This document shows, piece after piece, positions 1 through 7,286 of a stretch of DNA of 64,000 nucleotides (within the stretch, counting starts at the first letter, position 1; each line of letters opens with the position of its first letter). The position numbers were made by a program, and so were the translations under genes. The stretch lies in assembly GCA_002786225.1 (NCBI GenBank), contig PEQN01000006.1, forward strand, positions 1-64,000. Direction: 5' to 3'. The stretch comes from Leptospira sp. (GTDB lineage: Bacteria; Spirochaetota; Leptospiria; Leptospirales; Leptospiraceae). Under the pieces are notes generated by a model. It saw only the letters and a list, made by a program, of their open reading frames with translations, ran no database searches and had not been told where the DNA came from.

Positions 1-385
1 TCTGAATCGTTGTAGTCCCTTTATCATCACTTGAAAGATTTGCTTTGAAGATAACATCTCTATTGCTAACTGGCCAAGGAGCACCATTTAGCAGATAAAC
101 ATACCATTCATTTTTATTATTAATTTTCAATTTTTCCGCACTCTTGCAATCATGAAGCCAAGTTGTATAGGTGGAAGGGTTGGTTATAAGTGCCAAGGCT
201 TCATCAGTGCTTGCTTGGATAAGGACTTTACCACGAAATTCTTTGAGTGGAGAATTTTCTACTTCTCGAGTATGAACAACAACTCCATTTTTATTCTTGG
301 CAAGCTCCCAATCAGCAGCAGATAATGCTTGGACAGTCAAAAGAAAGAAAATCACTTGAATTAATATTTGCTTAGTTAGTTTCAT
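1..385 (-). CDS. START-domain (SRPBCC) exported protein, 3' part outside window
   Basis: The reading frame is open from an ATG at 385 to the window edge, so only the first 128 codons are visible. A hydrophobic stretch with the sequence IFFLLTVQALSA follows a short basic N-terminus, which reads as a Sec signal peptide with cleavage near residue 23. The mature part (DWELAKNKNGVVVHTR, then EFRGKVLIQAS, then a WLHDC segment and GAPWPVSNRDVIF) matches the opening of the START/SRPBCC lipid-binding fold, where PWP.S.RD is a family hallmark. It probably holds a hydrophobic ligand in the periplasm; the ligand cannot be told. It diverges from the SDR gene at 447 across a 61-base gap that must hold both promoters. 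The family call is fairly firm, the function is not. Confidence 0.75.
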   Translation of the reverse strand, partial: MKLTKQILIQVIFFLLTVQALSAADWELAKNKNGVVVHTREVENSPLKEFRGKVLIQASTDEALALITNPSTYTTWLHDCKSAEKLKINNKNEWYVYLLNGAPWPVSNRDVIFKANLSSDDKGTTTIQ

Positions 386-446
386 GAATTTAAATCTTCT
401 CTTTAAGAAAGATTTGTCACGTTAATTACTAGGTAAAAAATAAAAA

Positions 447-1208
447 ATGGATATAAATAATAAAAGAATTATTGTAACGGGTGCCTCATCGGGGATAGGA
501 AGAGAAACGGTTTTACAATTTCTAAAGTTTAAAAATGTAAAAATCTTTGCCGTGGACTTGAATAAAGAACATATTCCTAAAGAAGTTTCTATTATGCCTT
601 TTGAAATGGACATCTCTAAACCTAAAAACATTGAGATAATGATTGATGCTGCAAGAAACTGGATGGGTGGTATTGATATATTCTTTGCAAATGCAGGATT
701 TGCATACTATGAGAAAATTTCTACACCCAATTGGGAAAGAATTTCCAAAATTTTTGAAACAAATGTATTCTCACCGATCTATACTCTTATTGTTCTAAAT
801 GCCAAACAAGTCGAACCTATATTATTTATAACAACAGCTTCAGCCATGAGCCATCTTCCACTGCCAGGATATGCCTTGTATTCTTCCACCAAAGCATCCG
901 TTCACTCTTTTATGGAGGCATTTAGATACGAAATGAATCCACAGAATCGCATAATGGTTGTTTACCCTATTGCTACGAGAACTAAATTTTTTGATACTGC
1001 AGGAAACCAAGTTCCAGTTCCTTTTCCGAGTCAATCCACTGAAACAGTTGCTAGAAAAATAATTTCAGGAATCAAATGGAATAAGAATAGAGTTTATCCA
1101 TCAATGATATTCTCACTTATGCAAGTATTAGATCGCTTCCTTTTTGTCCCATTAAGAATCTATCAATGGATAGAAGGAATAAAAATGAGAACCATTTTTA
1201 CAAAATAA
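447..1208 (+). CDS. SDR family NAD(P)-dependent oxidoreductase
   Basis: A 253-residue classical short-chain dehydrogenase. The Rossmann dinucleotide motif TGASSGIG is at residues 11-18, the NAG motif at 82-84, and the catalytic Ser132, Tyr145 and Lys149 (YSSTK) are all present, so it should be an active NAD(P)(H)-dependent carbonyl/alcohol oxidoreductase in the cytoplasm. Length is normal for the family. The C-terminal segment after residue 220 is hydrophobic and basic (LFVPLRIYQWI), as in SDRs that act on lipid-like substrates, but the substrate cannot be deduced. The ATG start has no good Shine-Dalgarno sequence. It stands alone, divergent from the START protein and convergent with the TonB receptor, with a hairpin at 1348-1376 between the two. 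Confidence 0.88.
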   Translation: MDINNKRIIVTGASSGIGRETVLQFLKFKNVKIFAVDLNKEHIPKEVSIMPFEMDISKPKNIEIMIDAARNWMGGIDIFFANAGFAYYEKISTPNWERISKIFETNVFSPIYTLIVLNAKQVEPILFITTASAMSHLPLPGYALYSSTKASVHSFMEAFRYEMNPQNRIMVVYPIATRTKFFDTAGNQVPVPFPSQSTETVARKIISGIKWNKNRVYPSMIFSLMQVLDRFLFVPLRIYQWIEGIKMRTIFTK

Positions 1209-1347
1209 AAAAGTATTCATTGTTTGAATTCGAATGCAGAAAAAATAATGTAAAAATATTAACTATAAATCTATTTCACAATCAGAATAAATCTAGTTTA
1301 GCAATCAGTTCAACAACTCAAATCATAACCCGCAAGACCAAAAGCAT

Positions 1348-1376
1348 CTCCCATGTTCTTGGTAAGAACCTGGGAG
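1348..1376. terminator. Hairpin between convergent genes, probable bidirectional terminator
   Basis: The arms CTCCCA-T-GTTCTT and AAGAAC-C-TGGGAG pair over 12 base pairs with one mismatch around a GGT loop. It sits between the end of the SDR gene and the end of the TonB-receptor gene, the place expected for a shared terminator. Neither side carries a strong U tract (AATTTCGATTT on the plus strand, ATGCTTTTGG on the minus strand), so termination efficiency is uncertain. The rest of 1209-1434 holds nothing else I can support. Confidence 0.55.
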
Positions 1377-1434
1377 AATTTCGATTTAATTAGATGAAAC
1401 AGTAGTTAGATCCCTGAGTAAAGGTTCCTATTGT

Positions 1435-4419
1435 TTACATTTTATAATTAGCAGAAAATGAATAACTTACACCTTCACGAAAGGAACGAAACAATCTTTC
1501 TTCGTTAAAGAGTTCATCCTTTACGTATATTCTAAATCGTTGATCGAAAATATTTCTAGCTGCAAATTTAAACTCAAAGCGATCATCTGCTTTATGTGTA
1601 TAAACCAAATCTGTAACGCCAGTTCCTCTTTCATAAGCATCGGGGGTTCCATTTGCACCAACGACAAAAATTCGATCTCCAAAATAGTTATAATAGGCTC
1701 CAATTGATTTATTTCTCATCTTATCCAAGAAAAAATCCAATTTAAAGTTAGCTACAAACTCTGATTGACCTTGCAATGGTCGTTTCAGGTTGGTTGGATC
1801 GTAAGCAAATCCTCGATCATTAATATCTAACAATCCTAATCTCCCAAAACTATATTGTGTAAAGGAAAGTACATCTACAGCGGACTTAATGAAATAAGCA
1901 TTTGTTTCAAAACGTAACCATGAGAATAAATCTCTCCGATAATCTATTTCCAACCCACGTATGTTAGCTCTGCTCGAATTCGCATAAGTAAAGAAAGGGG
2001 AAATTTGTCCTGCTACGGGTTGTCCAATAATTTCGATTGGATTTGATAAATCTTTGTTAAATAAGCCAATTCCAACATAATCAATAGATGTCATATAATA
2101 TTCCCATCGAGCATCAAAATTATGAATAAACGTTCTTTTTAAATCTGAGTTACCTCGTATTCTATCTCCCCCAAAGAAAGGTGTGAATGCAAAAGGAGAT
2201 AATTCCCTAAAGTCTGGTCGAGTAAGAGTTTGTGAGTAACCTAATCTTAAATTTTGATCTTTTGTAACCTCATAAACCATATTAGTGGAAGGAAGAACAT
2301 CTTGAGTGCGAATTTCTCCAATACCGTTGTTGTCATTAGCACAGGCATTGGCTCTAATTAAAGCAACTCGCTCGAATTCACTATTAAAATTACAACCATA
2401 GTTAGGTTTTGTTATAATAAATTGTTCTTTCAGAACAAAAGTACGAACTTTTTGATATGAATCTTCATATCGAGCTCCACCAATAAAACGTAGTCCAGGG
2501 ACAATAGGTAAATCAACTTGACCAAAAGAAGCCTGAATTCTTTGCATTGCATCATAGGCATTGGGTTCAACTTGTCTTTCAGAAAATGTTTTTCGGAATT
2601 GCCCTGTGGTTCTATCTGATACAAAAAATTCAGAAGGATTGTAAGTTACCTCACCAGGAACAGGATAAAAATCTAATTGATTTGTACCAACATTTGATTT
2701 TATACCAAATTCTCTAAATCGAAAATTCTTCTCTCTTTCAAGAACTGAACCACCTACTTTTAAACTAGATTTCAGTCCATCCCATTGATTGAAAGGAATC
2801 TCATACTTCAAACTCGCACTACGAATTATATCTTCTGAGTTGGAATAGAATCTTGTTCCGTCGGGGTTATTTCCTAATCTAAATGGAACAAAAGTAGGTG
2901 CAGATGGGTTCGCCCTTCTCCAAATTTGTTGCTGTAGGTTTGGTTCATCACGATCTGCTTGGGCATAATTAGTTTGCCATTCCAATTTATGGGGTCTATC
3001 ACCACCCCAATTCAATGCGTGAGTTCCTCCTAATGTACTATTGAATAATTTTTTGCTAACAAATTGTGAAGTAAGCCCAAAAAATTGAAAAGTATCTATG
3101 TTGTTTAATCCAACAGATTCTCGAACACTACTTTCTGATTGAACAGTATATAGATTCTTCCAATAGATTTGCTGACCATTTGCTAATTCATAGGCGAGGT
3201 TAAAGTTATTTCCCCATAGTGTTTCTTCAATATAAAGATCTGCATCTTGTTTTTGGATCTCACTCAAAGAGTCAGCTCCAGATCCAGGAGTTCCTAAAGG
3301 TAAAATTGGTATATATCGAACATCCTTAACTCTTTTGAAACGATAATCTTTATTATGTGTTGTTCCAAATAAAATTCCAAGTCTTTGCCCACTTTCCGTG
3401 GTCTTTATTGTATTTCCAATAGAGAAGTTAAAGTTCTTATCATATGGCGCTTTCCCTTCTTTAGGAGTCCATTCCTGAGGAAAGCTCAGTGCGGATAAGT
3501 TCACTAGTGCAGATGGCAGACCTCCAAACCGATTCCCTGGCTCAAAAGGCAGTGCAGATGGAAGTGAATCAATTATCCCAGGAAGTGATTGGTCTGAATT
3601 GGGATTTCCAAAAAAATCACCTTTACCTGTAGATAAAAACTTTCTACGCGTTGTGTTGGCGTTCATCCCAACACCAAGACCAAATGTTAAAGTAAATTCA
3701 TCTGGGTATTCCTTGGTTTCGATTTTCACAAGACCTCCAGAGAATTCTGCGGATTCCTCCGGAATAAAGGTTTTAATGATTCGAATATTTTTTATTAGAG
3801 AGGAAGGAAATATGTCGAGGGGAACCACTCTTTTGTCAGGTTCAGTAGACGGAATATATGCATCGTTCAAATATGTATTTGAATATCTCTCTCCAAGTCC
3901 TCTAACAAAAACAAACTTTCCACCAACAAGGGTGATTCCCGTAATTCGTTTAACAACTTCACCAGCTGATGAATCAGGAGATTTCTTAATTGATTCTGCT
4001 GAAATACCATCTGAAACCGAGGCTGATTTTCTTTGCAAAGCAAGTAAGGCTGAATCTGTATTATTTAGGGCTCTATCCGTAACTTCCACAGTTTGAAGCT
4101 TTTGTGCTCCAAAGGTTATATTTACATTTTGAACTTTTCCAGATTGAACATTTACCTGGCGTTTTTGAGCGGAAAATCCATACATTTGAAACTCAACTTC
4201 GTGGGTACCGTCTGGCAAAGTAAGATTGTATTTACCGTCAAAATCGGTCTTGGCGAATTTGTTAAGGCTTCGTATGATCACTGTAGCTCCTAGAACTGGT
4301 TCCCCAGTATCAGAGTCTATAACTGTACCTCTAATTCCTCCTTGAGATTGAGCAACTAAAGGAAGGGATAAGATAAGAAATAAGAATACAATCTTTCTAA
4401 AAATTTTAAAGTGTTTCAT
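1435..4419 (-). CDS. TonB-dependent receptor with carboxypeptidase-like regulatory domain
   Basis: An outer-membrane TonB-gated transporter of about 994 residues. I prefer the ATG at 4419 (MKHFKIFRK followed by [14 protein letters not shown], a clear signal peptide) over the TTG at 4449. After the signal comes a CarboxypepD_reg-like domain ([19 protein letters not shown] and following, about 80 residues). A plug domain follows, with [25 protein letters not shown] and [17 protein letters not shown], then a long beta-barrel ending in YSFSANYKM. The plug and the architecture are typical of the large Bacteroidetes/proteobacterial receptors for bulky ligands. It is the last gene of a leftward run behind two lipoproteins (5201-6928 and 4539-5132). 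The lipoprotein at 5201 has a Pho-box-like promoter, suggesting a phosphorus-linked substrate; this is inference. The energising TonB partner could be the TonB-like protein at 33042-33980. Confidence 0.9.
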   Translation of the reverse strand: MKHFKIFRKIVFLFLILSLPLVAQSQGGIRGTVIDSDTGEPVLGATVIIRSLNKFAKTDFDGKYNLTLPDGTHEVEFQMYGFSAQKRQVNVQSGKVQNVNITFGAQKLQTVEVTDRALNNTDSALLALQRKSASVSDGISAESIKKSPDSSAGEVVKRITGITLVGGKFVFVRGLGERYSNTYLNDAYIPSTEPDKRVVPLDIFPSSLIKNIRIIKTFIPEESAEFSGGLVKIETKEYPDEFTLTFGLGVGMNANTTRRKFLSTGKGDFFGNPNSDQSLPGIIDSLPSALPFEPGNRFGGLPSALVNLSALSFPQEWTPKEGKAPYDKNFNFSIGNTIKTTESGQRLGILFGTTHNKDYRFKRVKDVRYIPILPLGTPGSGADSLSEIQKQDADLYIEETLWGNNFNLAYELANGQQIYWKNLYTVQSESSVRESVGLNNIDTFQFFGLTSQFVSKKLFNSTLGGTHALNWGGDRPHKLEWQTNYAQADRDEPNLQQQIWRRANPSAPTFVPFRLGNNPDGTRFYSNSEDIIRSASLKYEIPFNQWDGLKSSLKVGGSVLEREKNFRFREFGIKSNVGTNQLDFYPVPGEVTYNPSEFFVSDRTTGQFRKTFSERQVEPNAYDAMQRIQASFGQVDLPIVPGLRFIGGARYEDSYQKVRTFVLKEQFIITKPNYGCNFNSEFERVALIRANACANDNNGIGEIRTQDVLPSTNMVYEVTKDQNLRLGYSQTLTRPDFRELSPFAFTPFFGGDRIRGNSDLKRTFIHNFDARWEYYMTSIDYVGIGLFNKDLSNPIEIIGQPVAGQISPFFTYANSSRANIRGLEIDYRRDLFSWLRFETNAYFIKSAVDVLSFTQYSFGRLGLLDINDRGFAYDPTNLKRPLQGQSEFVANFKLDFFLDKMRNKSIGAYYNYFGDRIFVVGANGTPDAYERGTGVTDLVYTHKADDRFEFKFAARNIFDQRFRIYVKDELFNEERLFRSFREGVSYSFSANYKM

Positions 4420-4538
4420 ATTATTAACCATTTTATATTTATAAGTCAAGTTCTCTATAGGCTCTAATCTTTACAGAAAAAACAAAGTAAGAATGTTTCA
4501 ATTTCGTTACATATTCATAAATTTCTTATTTCAAAATC

Positions 4539-5132
4539 TTAAGGAGCTATTATTGCCACCTTAAACATTCCATTGTGTTCAATAACCTGTTTAATTTGAG
4601 ATATTACGTGAGTTTTCCCATAAATCGAAACTTCTACAGATTGTGGTTTAAAACCTCTTAGAACCTTAAACTGTCTAGGTTTAGTAATCCAGTCGATTTT
4701 AATAAGTTTCCATTTACTCGATTCTAAGAGCTCTAAAATCTTCTGTTCGCCTATTTTCCTTCTTTCCCAAACCAAATCTTCGTAATCTTTTAAAGGAGTA
4801 TTATCAAGGCTTGTCCCGAAACCGAGGGTATTTGGGTACAAAATTTCGCGTAATTCGATTCTGTTGAATGCAAAAGGATTTTCTTCTCTATTCTTAGTAT
4901 TATTTGAAAGATATTTTAAGTAATTTTGAATAGCTTCTTCTTTCGTTTTGGAATATGAAGAAAATTGGTAACTTTCTTTTTGGAAAGATTTTAATAAGTC
5001 GCGATCATTTTGAAGAGTAAGGTCTGTTTCTTTTTGAATTCTATCAAGCTCTTTCTGTAATTCTTCTCTTGAATCTCCTTTACAATGTAATAAAAAAGCG
5101 ATCAATAAAATAAGTAGATTTATATATTTCAT
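4539..5132 (-). CDS. Putative lipoprotein, function unknown
   Basis: A 197-residue protein with a lipoprotein signal: MKYINLLILLIAFLLHC places a lipidatable Cys at residue 17, acceptable under relaxed spirochaete lipobox rules. Residues 20-55 are strongly charged and helical (ELQKELDRIQKE), probably a short coiled coil; the rest is mixed alpha/beta and ends in a hydrophobic strand (FKVAIIAP). I do not recognise a family. It lies between a surface lipoprotein gene and the TonB-receptor gene on the same strand. A strong hairpin terminator (5150-5179) sits just before its start, so it is probably transcribed at a reduced level by read-through or from its own weak promoter. No clear Shine-Dalgarno sequence precedes the ATG. 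Confidence 0.7.
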   Translation of the reverse strand: MKYINLLILLIAFLLHCKGDSREELQKELDRIQKETDLTLQNDRDLLKSFQKESYQFSSYSKTKEEAIQNYLKYLSNNTKNREENPFAFNRIELREILYPNTLGFGTSLDNTPLKDYEDLVWERRKIGEQKILELLESSKWKLIKIDWITKPRQFKVLRGFKPQSVEVSIYGKTHVISQIKQVIEHNGMFKVAIIAP

Positions 5133-5149
5133 AGTATCTTGAAGATTTT

Positions 5150-5179
5150 AAAAAGGGAGACAACAAAATCTCCCTTTTT
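5150..5179. terminator. Strong intrinsic terminator or attenuator hairpin
   Basis: AAAAAGGGAGA (5150-5160) and TCTCCCTTTTT (5169-5179) form a perfect 11-base-pair stem with an 8-base loop. Read leftward it ends in a U run, exactly as an intrinsic terminator, and it is symmetric enough to work both ways. It lies after the stop codon of the lipoprotein gene at 5201 and only 17 bases before the start of the next gene in the same direction, so it may attenuate expression of the downstream genes. Confidence 0.85.
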
Positions 5180-5200
5180 GATGTTTAACACATTTGTGAA

Positions 5201-6928
5201 TTATCTAGCCCGGTAAACGGTCCAGTTTTCCCAATATTTGCCAACTCCATTGCCGTTCGCCCCAAGGTATGAGGTTTGACCAGTCAGTGTGAAATCAGGT
5301 TTATCTGCACTGAATCCACAATCTGCCCTGTTGCCATTTGATGCAATTGAGAATCCAGTTAAGCTTGCTGTAGATCCTGTATTTGTCCCACTTCCAACAG
5401 CGATCGTCCTATCCACTCCAACATTCTGCAAAGTGAACGAATTGACTGGAAATCCACCTGTGTCACCACCCGCTACGGAAGCAGCATCACCAAATCCGTA
5501 TGCAACACCATCTCTAATGGTTCCCGCTAAACCTTCTCGCAATCTCATCCCTTGGCTTGAAGTGATACTTGCTCCGATTAAAGTAAAGTAACGTATAGAG
5601 GTTTGAGTACAACCATAACCAGCACAGCTACCACCGCTGTGAACACCATCCATTTCAAAGCCATGTGGATCTGTAGATGCTGTACCTCCGCATTCTGCTG
5701 GATATTTAAATGAAAGGATATTATTTACCGTTCCTCTAAATCCCTCATCTAAGTCATAGTCATCATCCAAACCACCTGTTGCTACTAACCTATTCCAATC
5801 TCCTTGGCCGCCCCAAGCTTCAAATTGGTCGTCCAATCCCCTATGTGCTTGAACATGAGTCAATTTTGAATTGGAGGAATAGATGGAAAGATTATTCAAT
5901 TCATCTCCAGGAGCCACCTCGTTTCCACCAAATTCAACGATATTGTATTCCATCTCCAAATTTAAAGTGCCAGGTAAACTACCTGTTCCATAGTTTTGTG
6001 GAGTAGTTCCTTCTGTTGTAGATGTACGTGTTCCACCTGAATTCCCAATTACAACTACACCTCCCCAATCTCCCGGAAATCTAGACCCTGGGCTGTTTGC
6101 TGAAGTCCAGCAAATTGGATTCGTTGCTGTTCCTATTGCCGTAAGCTTGTTTGCTCCTCTTACAAAGAGAGAAGAACCTCTAGAACCAAAAATCACAGTT
6201 CCAGGTTGTACGGTAATGGGGGCATCTGCGAATACAGTTCCTCTAAGGAGTATAGCTCCTGACCAAGTTTCTGCACCTGTGATTGTACCTTCTTTGGTTA
6301 CAGGTGAACCTACATTTCTACCGTCGCAAACATTTTCCCCTACGGTTGGATTCTGTAGATTATACACACCTCTTCTTACGGAAAGAACTCGCTCAACTGT
6401 AAGTTGCACTCCTGAATTGGTTAATCCTACAACTTGAGCTAAACTATTTGGTTCATTATCATTAACTGTAAAAGTAAATGTAGAACTACCAGCAGCAACT
6501 GTGTAATCATCTGCCAAATCAGCGTTCCCACCTACTCTCAGAGTGGTGTAAGCTAATTGAATTCCTGTCGTAGGCGTATTGGTCCTAAAGCTAATCGTGA
6601 ACCTACCTCCAGCAGCAGTAGTTGCGAAAACACGAATTTTTTCATTCCCATCTAGAATCAAAGCCTTAGAGGATTGATTACTAGCAGAGGCAGCAGCTGC
6701 ATTTTCAGTAAGAGTCACAACATTGTTAGCTGCAATTGCTGTTCCATTCGCTTGCCGAAGTACTGCGGTCATCGAAACCGTCCACTCAGGCTGTTGATTT
6801 GCAAGATAAAACAAACCGAGTAGCAATAAGTTATTATCTTCTTTCTTCTTATTACAATTCGCAAACAAGCCCACAGTCAAAGCAGTGATGAGTGCAATGC
6901 GTATTGATTTATTTATAAAATCTTTCAT
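5201..6928 (-). CDS. Large beta-structured surface lipoprotein paired with the TonB receptor
   Basis: A 575-residue lipoprotein. The ATG at 6928 is chosen over the TTG at 6931 because AAGGAGA (6936-6942) sits 7 bases upstream of it. The signal ends in LFANC, giving a lipidatable Cys25. The first 190 residues look like an Ig-like or Calx-beta domain (TVNDNEPNS is typical). The rest is a Gly/Asp/Asn-rich repetitive beta region (ITVQPGTVIFGS, GDWGGVVVIGNSGG, LDDQFEAWGGQGDW, HGFEMDGVHSGGSCAGYGC). Such proteins are probably parallel-beta structures; related proteins occur beside TonB receptors with carboxypeptidase-like domains in other phyla. I expect it to be a substrate-capturing surface partner of the receptor at 1435. 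A Pho-box-like promoter and a 5' RNA hairpin precede it. The exact ligand is unknown. Confidence 0.8.
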   Translation of the reverse strand: MKDFINKSIRIALITALTVGLFANCNKKKEDNNLLLLGLFYLANQQPEWTVSMTAVLRQANGTAIAANNVVTLTENAAAASASNQSSKALILDGNEKIRVFATTAAGGRFTISFRTNTPTTGIQLAYTTLRVGGNADLADDYTVAAGSSTFTFTVNDNEPNSLAQVVGLTNSGVQLTVERVLSVRRGVYNLQNPTVGENVCDGRNVGSPVTKEGTITGAETWSGAILLRGTVFADAPITVQPGTVIFGSRGSSLFVRGANKLTAIGTATNPICWTSANSPGSRFPGDWGGVVVIGNSGGTRTSTTEGTTPQNYGTGSLPGTLNLEMEYNIVEFGGNEVAPGDELNNLSIYSSNSKLTHVQAHRGLDDQFEAWGGQGDWNRLVATGGLDDDYDLDEGFRGTVNNILSFKYPAECGGTASTDPHGFEMDGVHSGGSCAGYGCTQTSIRYFTLIGASITSSQGMRLREGLAGTIRDGVAYGFGDAASVAGGDTGGFPVNSFTLQNVGVDRTIAVGSGTNTGSTASLTGFSIASNGNRADCGFSADKPDFTLTGQTSYLGANGNGVGKYWENWTVYRAR

Positions 6929-6935
6929 CAAAATG

Positions 6936-6942
6936 TCTCCTT
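6936..6942 (-). promoter_or_regulatory. Shine-Dalgarno sequence deciding the 6928 start
   Basis: AAGGAGA on the minus strand is separated by 7 bases from ATG 6928 and only 4 from the upstream in-frame TTG 6931. This argues for the ATG. Confidence 0.75.
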
Positions 6943-6977
6943 GGAAGTCTTTCGAACATCCATAATTTGAATCGTAT

Positions 6978-7011
6978 AGATTGCATATCCTGGTTTCCCA
7001 AGATGCAATCT
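6978..7011 (-). promoter_or_regulatory. Structured 5' leader hairpin with GNRA loop
   Basis: In the minus-strand transcript AGAUUGCAU pairs with AUGCAAUCU (9 bp). Inside it CUUGG pairs with CCAGG around a GAAA loop, leaving an AU bulge. One inner pair is a G-U wobble that would be a C-A mismatch in the opposite strand, so the fold favours a leftward RNA. It would lie at the extreme 5' end of the message if the -10 at 7017-7022 is real. It may stabilise the lipoprotein mRNA or bind a regulator. Confidence 0.55.
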
Positions 7012-7016
7012 TCTTA

Positions 7017-7063
7017 ACTCTAGCAAATAGTTGTTACAGGATTGTTACAGGTTTGTGAGGATT
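7017..7063 (-). promoter_or_regulatory. Pho-box-like direct repeats with downstream -10 element
   Basis: Read leftward, CTGTAACAATC (7050-7040) is followed directly by CTGTAACAACT (7039-7029), with a weaker third unit CTCACAAAC upstream. The period is 11 bases. This resembles the PhoB box (11-bp repeats of CTGTCAT plus an AT-rich tail). After 20 bases of box there are 8 bases and then TAGAGT (7022-7017), preceded by TGC as in an extended -10. The same 8-base spacing occurs at the E. coli phoA promoter as I recall it. It should drive the gene at 6928 and perhaps the TonB receptor beyond. Confidence 0.6.
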
Positions 7064-7117
7064 TGGTAAAAATAGTGAACGCAGGGAAATTTGGTTCTTA
7101 GGAAGATGCTAATTGCC

Positions 7118-7134
7118 GTAGGATTGAATCCTAC
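7118..7134. promoter_or_regulatory. 17-bp perfect palindrome, possible operator
   Basis: GTAGGATT-G-AATCCTAC is a perfect inverted repeat in the 358-base intergenic region 6929-7286, between the divergent lipoprotein and cyclase genes. The odd single-base centre suits a dimeric DNA-binding protein; it could also form a small hairpin with a TTGAA loop. The regulator is unknown. From 7135 to the cyclase start I see only AT-rich DNA with a possible TATAAT at 7230 lacking a good -35. Confidence 0.4.
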
Positions 7135-7286
7135 AATCCGCCAGAATCAGAAATTCTCAACAAATTTTTCGTTTCCTTAAAAATTTCCTATAAAATTACT
7201 ATGTAGATACCTATGAAATGTGTTAAAAATATAATTTGCATTGGAATAATTTTTATTTCTCAGATTCCAAACTTCGAGGTTACTAA

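Noticed and set aside
1166..1393. 75-codon rightward frame overlapping the SDR end
   Set aside because: It overlaps the SDR gene in another frame, contains the terminator hairpin, and shows no domain.
3599..4096. 165-codon rightward frame inside the TonB-receptor gene
   Set aside because: It is antisense to the conserved plug domain, has no ribosome site and no recognisable protein pattern.
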